A stretch of 64,000 nt of DNA from Gymnothorax reevesii (taxonomy: Eukaryota > Chordata > Actinopteri > Anguilliformes > Muraenidae), in NCBI GenBank assembly GCA_029721435.1, contig CM056576.1, positions 113,812,666 through 113,876,665 of the forward strand, written 5' to 3'. Shown here piece by piece: positions 1 through 10,890 of this stretch. The number at the start of each line of letters is the position of its first letter. Position 1 is the first letter of the stretch. Under the pieces are notes generated by a model that saw only the letters and a program-made list of their open reading frames with translations, searched no databases and was not told the origin of the DNA. Made by a program: the position numbers and the translations under genes.

Positions 1-219
1 ATTCCCTGTCTCTCTATTTGACCAAATATGGTTTCTTTATGAGTCCTGAAATTTATCCACCACTCTGCTTCAAGTAAATAATTTTATTTGAACTTCCATT
101 TACCCCTCACCATGCTCTATTTCGTGTTATAAATAAAAGTTAAACCACTTAAATTGGACCAAAAACAGAGTGCTGTAACACAAGTGAAGCGTGTCCCAAC
201 CTTTGACTGGCACTGTATG
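1..219. mobile_element. Possible Tc1-like transposon end
   Basis: The segment 191-218 reads like the terminal inverted repeat tip of a fish Tc1-like element (cccaacctttgactgg followed by cactgta). The AT-rich sequence before it would be the subterminal region. The other end would lie outside the window, so the element cannot be confirmed by pairing its termini. No transposase coding is visible. Confidence 0.4.
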
Positions 220-449
220 TCAGACATCAGAGTGGCTCAAGACTGATAAGGCTGGAGATTGAGTTTAATCTGGACAAATCTGCGCGTGTGGAACGGTGAG
301 GAACAGTTCATAGACAGCCTTAAAGAAGAATAAGGGGGAAAACGGGGATGTTTCAAAGTAGAATCTGCTACCTGGAGCTGGGTTGTATGGTCCCCCTTTA
401 TAGTAGAGATAACTGTTAACATTCGAGATGAGTATCTTTATTCATCCTC

Positions 450-840
450 TAATGCCAGTATCAACTACATCAGCCTCATACTGCCAGCAATAACAGAATA
501 CACAGCCTCATATTGCTAGCGATAGCTCAATGTACCAGCCCCATACCGCTAATGATAACTGAGAACACTAGCCGTAGTAATGCAGAGAATCACTCTGCAT
601 CAGCCCAATGCTGCCAATGAAAAATCAACACTACACCAGCCCCACACTGCCAGTGAAGTCTCAGAACACCAGACCAATACTGCCAATTGTAACTCAGTAC
701 TAAACCTGACCCACACTGCCAGTAAAGTGACTGTACAATCTAACCTTTGCTGCCAGAGGTAACTTGGTGTACCAGCCCCATACTGTCAATGTAAACCAAA
801 TAAACGAGGCCAGCACAGCCAGTGTTAACTCAAAAAACCC
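450..840. repeat. Degenerate ~33-bp minisatellite, about 11 copies
   Basis: Diverged tandem copies of a unit close to CATACTGCCAGTGATAACTC plus ACACCAGCC recur about every 33 bases. The core CTGCCAG or a one- to two-base variant marks almost every copy. Because the unit is close to 33 bases (11 codons), one frame stays open from 580 to 762, but the residues simply follow the repeat and no domain is present. I read it as non-coding satellite DNA inside the lrp8 intron. Confidence 0.75.
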
Positions 841-2380
841 TTTAACATACTGAGCGGTACCTGTATATCAACTACTGGATGTACTGCCATTTATAAAGCG
901 GTGTGCCAGCTTCAGACCGGTCTAGACTGGCTTTACTACTTTTTAATCCACTCTAGATTTTCCCCCTCAACAATTTTTTGAAATTCGTTTTTTTCACAAC
1001 AGAACCCAGCAATTCAAAGCATTAACCGGAGTGCAGGCAGTGGCCAGGCGCTCTCTTATGCTGCTCTGCTAGGATTTACAGCCTGCAACCCAATTTTTGC
1101 AGGTGCTCTAAATGAAGCCAACATTAGCGCCCTCGATAAATGCACAACCACTGTTATTTCAGACCACTGAGAGCTGGGACCAGGGCAGCGCCCAAGGCAC
1201 TCCATTTCCCGCTAATAACAAGGGATCTTTAAATGCACCGCAGCTCAAAACTAGTGCCAACTCAAGGCATACCAACATCAGACAAACTACATATAATAGC
1301 CGTAGGATGTCTAATGACCTCATACAAACAAACTAAGCACATTCAAGTGTAATTCCTTCAAACATGACTATCATTCCTGTGCTTTTTTTTACTCTCCCAC
1401 TGAACTGTACTTAGAGCTATTCACCCTCAGTAGCAGAATGCAAGGTATTTCAAAGGGCAAGACCCTTACTCATAGGTAGTAAGAGTCAGTAAAAGCCTCC
1501 ATCCTGCTTCACTTTGGTCACAGCGTAGGTGTCGTTTACTTTGCATCCTACCGGCCAGGTCAGAAGCTAAAGCAGGTATCCAGTAGTATACAGATGGCAA
1601 AGGAACCTCAAAGTAGTTTCCGACTACGAGTAAGAACTCGTCTAAGTCACTGTTCTTAACAGATTGGGGTTTGCGGTTAACTTTGGTTTTCCTTCCAGCA
1701 ATCTGCCTTGGCTAAATCTTAGAGGCGAATTTCCTCAACCTGAAGTCTACCTTGTTTAGAAAGAAACGATAGAAACTCAATTAAACTTAAGAGAGAAGCA
1801 AGTTTTTTCTTTCAAAAGTTTGCTCTTTAAAGAGACGACTGAAGTAAAGCATGGATAGGCGCCCAATTTGCACGTGCCCCCTGCAGTAGTTTGCATGCCA
1901 TGCACCATTTAATCTTCATTAAAGTCCTAACACTTTTTAAAACATGAATACAGTGTTAGGTCCAAGTGGTGGCTCTAAAAAAATAAACAACTGTGGACCC
2001 CATGGTGTAATGGATTACTGTGCTTGTACTGAAAAACAATGGGAGATATTGCCCAGTGACCTTTCCCAAACCAAAGCTATCAAATGTCTATCACGGGAAC
2101 AGTGGCTGTAAAATGGAGCTGAAATAATCAGGTACATGATGAAACCCTGAGCTTTCTGATGGAGTTAGTTGTAGAAAGGGTAGAGGTAAAAATCGCAGGG
2201 GGGCGCTTCTGCAGCTCAAGCTGATTGGCTGTGTCACTTGTCCACATTGTCAATTTCCAGGCAGCGTAAAGTACAAGTTGGGGTGAGGTCAACACTAAAA
2301 TACAGCCGTACCTGAACTTTAGAGATAAGCGCTTAATCAGAAATGGAGGGTTTCAGCCAGTTAATTTACCCAAGTCTTTG
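841..2380. other. Intronic spacer, nothing recognised
   Basis: Unique-looking, moderately AT-rich sequence. The open stretches are short and show no domain, no exon with LDL receptor repeats and no clear repeat ends. It lies inside the inferred second intron of lrp8. Confidence 0.5.
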
Positions 2381-2930
2381 AGTGCAACAGCGTTTGAATG
2401 AGCAGCCTCCAGCACTGTGCCAATATTCATTTAGTTCCTCTAATTCAGTGCTGACAGGCCGCTGCGTTGAGGAGACGGCTAGCTGCTGTGTGTTCTCCAC
2501 AATCGAGGCAGGCGCTCAGGAGGCAGCTACCCCTGCAATTATTCCATTATTTTTCAACGCGCGTACCGAGCGAAGACAACCACACGGACGGCTGCACCTG
2601 GGGAGCGGACGTAGGGGCTGGAACGGCTTGATGCCCCTTGTGACGGTCTCGCCGGGCTCCGCGTCTGGTGATGAAGCACTTATGGATACACTGCGGCCGG
2701 TCGATACAGGGTATCAATGTGCCAGACGAAGAGCAGGTACGCTGCGATCTATATAAAGTGTAATGAACATAAAGGTGACTGAATGCCCGAAGGCAAGATT
2801 GACCGAGCTGATCTGAGACGCGAGGCGTAGCGTGAGGAAAGCGTGCGAGACGCAGGTGCTGTAGTCACGCAGGGCAAAGCACGTCAGGAAGGTTAGACTC
2901 GGCTTAGGGATGAGGGGGGAATTCGACAGC
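2381..2930. promoter_or_regulatory. CpG-rich patch with TATA-like box, candidate regulatory region
   Basis: This block is much richer in G+C and in CpG than its surroundings, with many CG dinucleotides between 2558 and 2890. A TATA-like string (atataaag) sits at 2751-2758 just after the CpG-rich part, reading on the plus strand, opposite to lrp8. A frame is open from 2382 to 2756, but the product has no recognisable domain and is probably a by-product of base composition. It could be an intronic enhancer, an alternative promoter or chance. Conservation in related fish would decide. Confidence 0.3.
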
Positions 2931-3000
2931 CCGGCTGATTCCTATCCTTAATTTGTTTGCACCCTAAAAAATTTCACTGAACATTCCATGCAGTCACCTG

Positions 3001-3084
3001 AAGATTGAATATACAGTGAGCACCATAATTCATTGGACAGCGAAGATTGTATATACAGTGAGCACCATAATTCATTGGACAGCG
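3001..3084. repeat. 42-bp tandem duplication of a transposon tip
   Basis: Positions 3001-3042 and 3043-3084 are the same 42 bases apart from one substitution (a/t at the eighth base). Each copy contains the Tc1-like terminal sequence tacagtgagcaccataattc. The second copy runs on into the element that follows. Confidence 0.9.
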
Positions 3085-3700
3085 AGGCCTTTTTTTGTTA
3101 TTTTGGTTCTTTTGGCTCAGTACATATGAATCCAGATATGAATCCAACTGAATGTTCATTTTATAAGCTGAACAGGAGACAAGGCATAAAGTTCCCAAAA
3201 CAAGCAGGAAATGAAGATGGCAGCAGTACAGGCCCAGCAGTACATCGCAAGAAAAGACAACCAGCATCTGGTGATGTTTATGTGTCACAGACTTCAAACA
3301 GGCGTTATATTCAAGTAATATGCTGCAAAATTTAAAAAAGATATGACTTTATTCTTCATTATCCAAGTGTCCAATACTTTTTATGTACTTAAAAATAGGG
3401 GTGGGGGACTATGAACAAAGGGTGCAGTCAGTTCTTATTGGTTCACCCAATATGGTTGAAAACACCCTCAAATGAACCCTTTTTGCATTCTTCCAATATT
3501 TTTGGCATATTTTAAGTGGGGTTTAAGCTCATAGATAGTCTGAATACACATAATGTACATTTTATTGGACATTTCCAGGTCAGAATTTCCCCAGTGGATG
3601 CCTCCCAGATAAGTAATTTGATTTACCGCAAACAATCACAATGGGGGCGTCCAAGAGGTAATTTAACTAAAATCAGAAATATTCTTATATTGTTCAAGTT
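3010..3700 (+). mobile_element. Tc1-like element, internal deletion derivative
   Basis: The left end carries the widespread fish Tc1-like tip ending in cattggacag. From about 3170 the sequence follows the 3' portion of that family (gttcccaaaacaagcagg, then a cagcatctggtgatgt segment, then gtgtccaatac at about 3370). The transposase core expected between the two ends is missing, so this copy is non-autonomous. The short open frames on both strands here (3033-3335 and its antisense) are read through the remnant and are not host genes. Its relatives in this window are at 48636, 53290 and 56518. The right border is approximate. Confidence 0.65.
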
Positions 3701-4849
3701 ATGATCAAACTTTTTCCTATTGAAGGAATGAAATACATGATATAGCACACACTGAAACACATAAAGCTTTGAAAATGCATGTGTATTTGTTGGAATACAC
3801 CTGATTCTATGCGCTGTGAAAAATATTAGACATTATGCATGCCAGCAAATAGCTTAAATAAGCCATGCCGAGAATACATGCATATCAATGAATATCAATC
3901 TCTTTTCTCGCATTATTTCTGTCACCCGACGTGCATAATCTCCATATTTGGACGGCAATATGCATTCCACAAGCATAATGTCTAATATAATGGGCAGACT
4001 GACCATCAACTAGTACTTCTCCCAAAAACATAATCCGCTAAATCCAAGCAAATGGTCCCGTAAGAACATTGGACATCCACCATTAACATATTAGAGGCCT
4101 TTGTTCATACTCTATGCAACGAAGGGTAAAAGCTGACAGTCTGCAGTTTGACCATTTTCCATTGCTTCCTGTCAAATTCGGTTCTATGGTACAGAACCAA
4201 AATTTTAATGAGTCGCTGTCAAATAAATTTTGCAGTCCAATTTCTTTTTTTCTAGCTTGACTCCATCAGTGGCTCATAACACATGAACTCTCCAGAAAAT
4301 AGCAGGATGGAGTCAACAAAACCAAACAAAAAAAAAAAAAGACCATGAGAAAAGTCTCTGTTTTCTCATCCGAAGTGAGTGGGAAGTAGGACCATTCTCA
4401 AACACGGCCCGCTCAGAGAAACGGATACTACACACTTAACCAACAATCTCAACTCCAAAGTGTAAATATGTGCTGTGTTCCTACAGTCATTCAGAATCAC
4501 CCAGACGATGAGGGTAAACCAGACTGCGCAGTGGCTTTTCTCTCAGTTTGTTGGAGGATCTAGTAGACTGGTTGACATTTGTTTTTTTCATGGGATTGAT
4601 ATTTACACACACCAGCGAGCCTGTGTATGTGTTCTGCTGTACAGTAATCAACTCTGAGAGACAACAGTGCGGAAAGCTTGGCCATAATTGCATCCTGGCC
4701 GATATTGCACCGCAAGGCTCCAATTAGCTAAACTGTCTGTAATCACACCAAATTTCCAACATTCTGCTGAAATGTGTGTTTAATGACAATTATGTAAAAA
4801 TGCAGGGCAAAAGGAGCAAATCCTGGGACGAAAACAAATGTTTGTAGCC
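3701..4849. other. Intronic spacer, nothing recognised
   Basis: AT-rich unique sequence with an A-rich run near 4322-4340. No exon, repeat pair or RNA gene could be recognised on either strand. Confidence 0.5.
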
Positions 4850-5335
4850 ATCTCGCCCGCGCCTGGCCGCCCAGGGCAGTCTGGGAGTCAGTGGAGAACG
4901 CATCGATCCCATTAACGGCGGGCACACTGCTCAGCCGGCTCGGCGGCAGGCGACGGCTTCCCCCCGCAGTCAGGTAATTTAATAAGCCACTTGGCGGTAC
5001 CCCACAGTCGCCTAGGAGACAGACGGCCGCGATAAGAAAACGTTTCTGCCTTCCGAGGCAGCGCACTGGGACCAGCATTTATTAGGCCGCTCGCTCGCAC
5101 CCTGCTCTCTGCTCTTCTCTCTTCTTCACATCGTTTGTTATTGCCTCTTTCTGTCCGTCCCAACCGTTCGGGGGAACACGGGCCAGTGTGTTCCGCTGCT
5201 CCAGGCCGCCGAACGTCGAAACCGCTCTCCATGGTGACCGAAAGGGCACGGGCTTCCTCGCGCGCACACCCACCACCTATATGCCGAGACACGGTGTTTG
5301 ATTTCACAACCCAGCGACTGCAAGGGGACTTCTAA
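4850..5335. promoter_or_regulatory. GC/CpG-rich patch, candidate conserved non-coding element
   Basis: G+C and CpG density rise sharply here compared with both flanks. Several overlapping frames stay open on both strands (for example minus strand 5307-4912), as expected when stop codons are depleted by GC content. None shows a known domain, a repeat of cysteines or a convincing exon border. It may be an intronic regulatory element of lrp8 or an unrecognised exon; the first is more likely. Confidence 0.3.
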
Positions 5336-7377
5336 TGCAAAGGTCAAACAAGAACAAGCGGCCCAATAGAAAAGCTCTGGAGAAGTAGCCAACTGATGTG
5401 TTTTTATTCATTTGAAAAAACCGATGGCACTGCATCCAGATTTCTAAATTTGTTACAGTAAGTAGATTATGTCAATTTGAATTCCATTGCACAATTATAT
5501 AATGCAACATGTAATATTCATGAAAGCGATCCCCATAGGAAAAATGACTCAAAGCAATTGTGATGAATTTCAATCATCAAGGACTGCTTTGTACATCGCA
5601 GGATACGTATGTAGTAAGACCTCATTTGATAAACAGGCAGAGGCGCAGTTCTGCACAGAGCTAACAGAATAGCTAACCTATAACCATGAACAATGAGTAA
5701 ATCCGTACCGCTATATACTGCGCAAACTCTCCTAAGACTCAGTAGCAGCATCAGAGTCATCTTTAATGCTCTGTATCTCGTTTGCGCTTAGCGCTTTGTC
5801 CCATGCGTCCAGCTGAAGCCCTGTTTCACAAAGCAGAGCCTCGCTTCATGGTGTTCAATCTAATCCTGACCACTGAACAGTTCGACCAGGGATTTAGGGC
5901 TATTTACTTCACAGCAGTCATTCAAGTCCCTTTAATGGCCCAGTTACCTGGAAAAGAAAGAACCTGGAGTGATCCCAGACAGCAGAGAGGGATATACAAC
6001 AGGATCATAACATTGCTTATGCATGTTTAATGCCTTCCAGGAAGTAGTGAGGGTGAGATAAAACTGTAGGGAGAGAAACTGCTGAATTTATACTGCTACA
6101 AGGATACAGGACACCACACGTGCCAAATGTAATGAGAGCAGAATTATTCATTCACTCAAACCATTTCAGTACGCAACCAGCTGTATAATGGGGAAGTATG
6201 TTAACATGTTACCTGTAAACCTTACTCAATAGTCCAAAGCATTTGCCAAGCAATGAAACATAAAAATTGTAATGACAGTCATCGCATGAGTTAAGCACAT
6301 TCCCTGTGCAGAAAAAAGTGGAATTATCCAATTTGAAAAGCTGCGTAAATAATCCCTCTCCAGGCAGCAGAAAATGTATTTTATTTAACAAGGTTCTTAT
6401 TGCAAATATCAGGAGTCTGAATAACAACTAAGGGGAAGCATTTAAGAGAAAAAAAGGTTGACAAAAATTACGCTTGGATAGAAAGCTGTTTTTTCTAATC
6501 TGTGAGCAAGGGATTACCGATTTGTCCAGGTCAGGGCTGGAATGTGCAAAACTAAACTTGAGAAAATACTTCTTTGTGGGTCTACTCCTGGCTAAGTTAT
6601 AAGAACTGATATGTTAACAAAAATGTGCATAGCAGCTCACCACATTATTAAAAGCCAATAGCTAGATTAAGTACAGATGTTTGATACTGCTTGTGCATAC
6701 AGCCTCTATCCTCTCTAATTCTTACAATCTTAAGCATACTGTAGACTCTCCAAAGCAGGGCTGCCCAAATGAGGCTATTGAATCCAAATCTAGCCCTAAT
6801 TTTCTCTCCTTCTAGGCAATTACATGAAAAATTATTGCCACAGATTGGCAAGACCATCATCACACCTGTGACCTGACTTCCAGGTAAAGGGAGGGGGGAA
6901 AACCAGCAGTTCTTGGCCCACGAGGTCTGTGATTATGGGAGCCCTGCTCCAAAGAGTTTGAATGTGATCTGCAGGGCCAGCTGCAATCAGCAGTGGACAG
7001 CCATGCCGGCTGGTCGTGTCAGATTGCAGTTGGTCACGTGGGGTCTCCATAGTTGTCGTCCAGGTGCCTAGCTGCAGGTTCTCAACTGAAGGCTGACTAT
7101 TATTCAGATGAATAAATCACTGAATCAAATGAGGTTTGCAGCTAGCTGCAGTCAAAAAGAGTGAGGAGTATTCACTCCATTGAGGAACCTCCTCAACGTC
7201 ATCATTAGCATGAACAAAATACCACCAGCCGTAGCTAATAAGCAATTCTTCAGCCTTTTGCCTACAAAAACTAGGCTTATGCCATCGGAGGCGACGGCTT
7301 GGGGTATATCCCCAAACGCCCCAAATCCTCCAATTCCCCAATCCTTGAATAGACCCAATACAATATAAAGCCCCTCA
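5336..7377. other. Intronic spacer with possible faint transposase relic
   Basis: Mostly unique AT-rich sequence. A short plus-strand frame at 5487-5672 contains the string ALYIAGYVC, which resembles a motif seen in some DNA-transposon transposases, but it is too short to classify. No exon of lrp8 was found. Confidence 0.35.
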
Positions 7378-7786
7378 GGTCATGACCTTTAATATGAACT
7401 TAATTTCAGGTCAATTGGACAAATGGTTCTGAAGATATGGCCAAAATGGCAATTTTCCATCACAAAGCGCCACCTGGTGGCAAAATATTGAACCATACAG
7501 GTATGATGTCATCATGTGACACGTTGTGAGGTCATGACCTTGCAGTTGCACATAGTTTCATGTGAATTGGACAAAAAGTTCCAAAGATATGGCAAAAATG
7601 GTGAATTTTATGTGACAAAGCTCCACCTTGTGTCAAAATTTTGAACCAAACAGGTATAATGTCATCGTGGGACACATCCTCAAGTCATGACCTTTCATTT
7701 GCACTTGATTTGAGGTCAATCGGACAAATATTTCCAAAGATATGATCAAAACAGTGATTTTTTCAGTTTTTGGCCCCTGGTGGCCA
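7378..7786. repeat. ~152-bp tandem repeat, 2.7 copies
   Basis: Copies start at 7378, 7530 and 7683 with the shared head gtcatgacctt and continue with ggtcaatTGGACAAA, an aagatatgg segment, a CCACCTGGTGG-like block and an aaccatacaggtatgatgtc block. The third copy is cut after about 103 bases. Copies differ by scattered substitutions, so the array is not young. Confidence 0.85.
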
Positions 7787-7985
7787 ATCTAGAAATAGTA
7801 AATTGTCCAAAATCGAATCAGTTCTTCCTCTTTATGATACTTACTTATATGCAAAACTTGGAATTTCTAATTGAAATATTACTGAAGTTATCGCGTTAAC
7901 ATGTAGGGCGGCGCCGCGGCGGCGGTGGTCGGACCAAAAACATAATATCCCCGGAACGCCATTCGGCTTTCGGAGATATAATAAT
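7787..7985. repeat. GC-rich tail linked to the 152-bp array
   Basis: After the array comes gaagttatcgcgttaaca (7884-7902), a CGG-rich stretch (7908-7930), and a hairpin-like block ccccggaacgccattcgg continuing to ttcgg, then an AT-rich close. The same layout, with different bases, ends the repeat at 51986-52230. This suggests the array and tail belong to one repeat family. Confidence 0.5.
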
Positions 7986-8033
7986 CACTATTCTGTGACC
8001 AATATTCACTCCTCCCCAAACCTGAGAACACTG

Positions 8034-8389
8034 TTAAAGGTGCACGATGCAAGTTTGTTTTCTTTCACTTCTGTTGACATTCAAACTCAAACAAAACCTG
8101 CCTCTCCCTCCCATTGTTCCCTCCTTCCCATACTTCCATAACTGCCATGACTATCAACTCTTGTCAGTGATTGGCTGGGACGGTTTGTTATGTTGGGCAC
8201 AGCCTGTGCCTCTTGTGTTTATTTGCAGTTTGTGACGCCTGTGCGGTCTCCAGAGCCCGAGTTTTTTTTTTTTTTTTTTCACAGTGAATTTAGGGACAGG
8301 CAGCTAGTGGATCGTGGAGAGGTGTCGGCGAATTGAGACAAAAATATAATCGCGCAGAAAGTAAACAGACTTGCATAGTGCACCTTTAA
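8034..8389. mobile_element. TTAA-flanked MITE with ~21-bp TIRs
   Basis: The left end TTAAAGGTGCAC continues to GATGCAAGT, and the right end is its near-perfect reverse complement (CATAGTGCACCTTTAA). The pair differs at one position over about 21 bases. TTAA lies at both borders (8034-8037 and 8386-8389), as expected for piggyBac- or Kolobok-type insertion. The 356-bp interior has no coding capacity and holds a 14-base T run near 8264. Internally deleted non-autonomous element. Confidence 0.85.
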
Positions 8390-9762
8390 TTGCAGACAGG
8401 TACTATTCCATATACAGTATAAACCAGACGGTCAACTGTGGTTTCATATTCTCGGTTTTGGATGCTTAGATGAGATTCAAGTGCCATCTGTGTTGCTAAG
8501 TTACCACAGGCTGTTTTGTCCTCAATGACGTCCTGAACATGAATATTCATAAAGAGCCAGCCCATGGCTAAGACAAAATATCTTATGTTATAGACGTCGA
8601 GGAGCTCATTATTTGGTTTCACATGGACAGTCTCTGGTATGAAGATTAAAAACTCACACACTCATCTCTAGAGTGAGCTAGCTTTCTCCCGGTCTCCATC
8701 AGCGTCAAAATCAACACTCCACCACCTTTCACTGGACTACCTAACCTCAAGCATCTTTTCACCAAGAACTCTTGCTATCATAGAACGCTGCATCAGTGTC
8801 ACTCGTTCTGTCAGTCTTCTTCCACTTTGATCGTTGCTTTCTCTCTTTTGTTCTAAGTCTTCTACGGAATTCTTCCTCCCTCTCTCTCCTTCCTCTCTCC
8901 CCACATCTCACCCACACTCCTAGAGCCCCCTTAAATTTGTGTCCAGTCGCTCCCGTCCCATTTCAGCCAATCATTGCGTACAAGCATTTGAAGTGTCTTG
9001 CACAGGCAGCACACAAAAAAAAAACTATTCAAAGGAAACATCATTATTCAAATGGCTGCATTAATCATGCCAGCACAAAGTACAGCGAATCTGAGACAAA
9101 AAAAAAAACAATTAGAACATAATTTTCAGCATTTCATTTTAGCACGAAAACTAATCATCGTTGCACATTCGGATGCCATGTTATCAGAATCGGAAATATT
9201 TCACCGGAGCACAGATACATGGACCATCATGTGAGATTTAGAAACCGTCTTGGCATTGTGGTTGACTGGCATGAGTTATGGGGAAGGAGTGAGTTTATTT
9301 TCTCGTAGCAAAAAAATGGCTCATGCAGCTACACACGTTTTAAAACAGTCTGTGCTCCATCAATAAAACTAATACACTATCAATCATAAAATACAAGGTT
9401 TTCAGCTAAAATCCTGCATTTAGCGAAAGCCTAAAACAACAAGAATCAAATTTTATAAGCCAAAATTGCGCCAAAATCTCCTTTCTGTCAATTACTCAAA
9501 ATTGCAGTAACTATGCGAAGATGCAGTAACTATGCGAAGATTCAACAACTATGTGACCTGATGTTCTCAGGTGAAAGTTACATTAAAAAAAAATAAAAAT
9601 CACAGGATATTTCTATTCTCTACATTGGTGGACAAGCTAAAGGACATTTCAAACATAGCCTTTAAGGTGTACTCTTCGTCTTGAAAGAAAAAGTAAACAG
9701 CCATTTGAAACTCACAATGTGAGAAAGAAATATAGAAAAAAAATTTTAAGCAAAGTGTCAAT
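8390..9762. other. Spacer with pyrimidine-rich tract and 19-bp tandem repeat
   Basis: A C/T-rich stretch spans about 8865-8935. At 9503-9541 a 19-base unit (tgcagtaactatgcgaaga) is repeated twice in near identity, with a weaker third copy to 9557. Nothing coding is recognised. Confidence 0.5.
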
Positions 9763-10090
9763 CTAACAGTGTCTTTCTATCATAGTTTGGTCCCATTGGA
9801 TGCAAACTGCTGTCCGGCGGGCACTGGGACCATGGGCCCATATGGACAGAAGACTCAATTGCCCAGGCAGATTTAAAAAGAACCGGATTTTAATACTGGC
9901 ATGGACGCAAACATAAAAACAGAGAGCAGCCAACATGTACACAGAGGAGAAACAATGCAGAGGCAAAACTAGGGCTGCACAGCCAGCCCTATATATACAC
10001 CGCTCAATCATCTCCACCCCAACAGGCCGCACCTGCAGCCTGTTAAGGTGGAGGTGAAAGAACATGGAAGGGGAGGGGCTGCAAGGGACA
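9763..10090 (-). mobile_element. Solo-LTR-like block
   Basis: Read on the minus strand the block has a TATA-like string (gtatatataggg near 9990), a poly(A)-signal-like attaaaa near 9892, and then the motif GGCCCATGGTCCCAGTGCC (9821-9839) followed by a tail rich in gcagtttgcat. This order (promoter, poly(A) signal, terminal part) is that of a long terminal repeat. The same ggcccatggtcc motif occurs at 26101 and 51261. Borders and target duplication are not clear. Confidence 0.45.
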
Positions 10091-10890
10091 AACCCTCACA
10101 CGTTCCATACAGCTTTGACATATTTTGCGACCTGTGCCATTTTTTGGGTGTACAAGCATTGCAAACTTATTCCAAATTTCAATCGTAAATTATGAGTTTT
10201 AATTTCTTGCATTCAGGTTTATTATTCGCTCAGAATAAAGCTCTGGCAGACGACCATTATTTCCAGTGAATCAAAAAAGATACTGTGTCCTTTGAGTGTG
10301 GACTAATGGTTCAAGTGAGTCTTAAACTTACCGGATCTGCCACCCTGCCAGGCTCATTTGGGAGAGGGGTATAACGCTGAAAGGGAATGCCAAACTACTT
10401 AATGTTCGAAAGATGCCGTGTGCTAAGTTTCATCAAATTTGGTCAATATTTGTGATCGAGAGAGGTTACAGGTAATTCAAATGCAAACACATCGAGCAAA
10501 AATTTACATTTCATGGTACTTTGTTATTTTGAAAAAAGAGTGATAAAGTTGTGCATTTTCAACTTCATTTGCGATAGCAGTTTACTTCTTGCATGACTCC
10601 ATTGAAACAGGTGAATCAGTCAAATTTTTTGACATCATATATTTTAAAGGTACAAACAACAAACTGTAGCAAAAAGTTGAATAAGAACAAGAGAAGAGAA
10701 ATTGTTTGTTATATCAGACACATTCGAGCTTCTGTGTTTCGCAATTGCTTTCAGGGTAGCTTCAGAGAGATAGCCCAGATATTTGTGAAGCATTCGGCTG
10801 ATCCCGGTCAGGGATGAGTGAAGCGATGACAAGCTGCTGTAAACAAACCCAAACAAGTATCCCAAACTCTGCAAAACATATGTCTGGTCC
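10091..10890. other. Spacer, possibly part of the following element
   Basis: AT-rich sequence with no recognised gene. Its right part may be the 5' region of the TTAA-type transposon that ends at 12302, since no separate left terminus of that element could be found. Confidence 0.35.

Noticed and set aside
4912..5392. Overlapping open frames in the GC-rich patch near 5 kb
   Set aside because: Several frames on both strands are open at once, which points to stop depletion by GC content. No splice-bounded exon with a family motif was seen.
5487..5672. Transposase gene with ALYIAGYVC motif
   Set aside because: Only about 40 residues look protein-like and no catalytic residues or terminal repeats accompany them.
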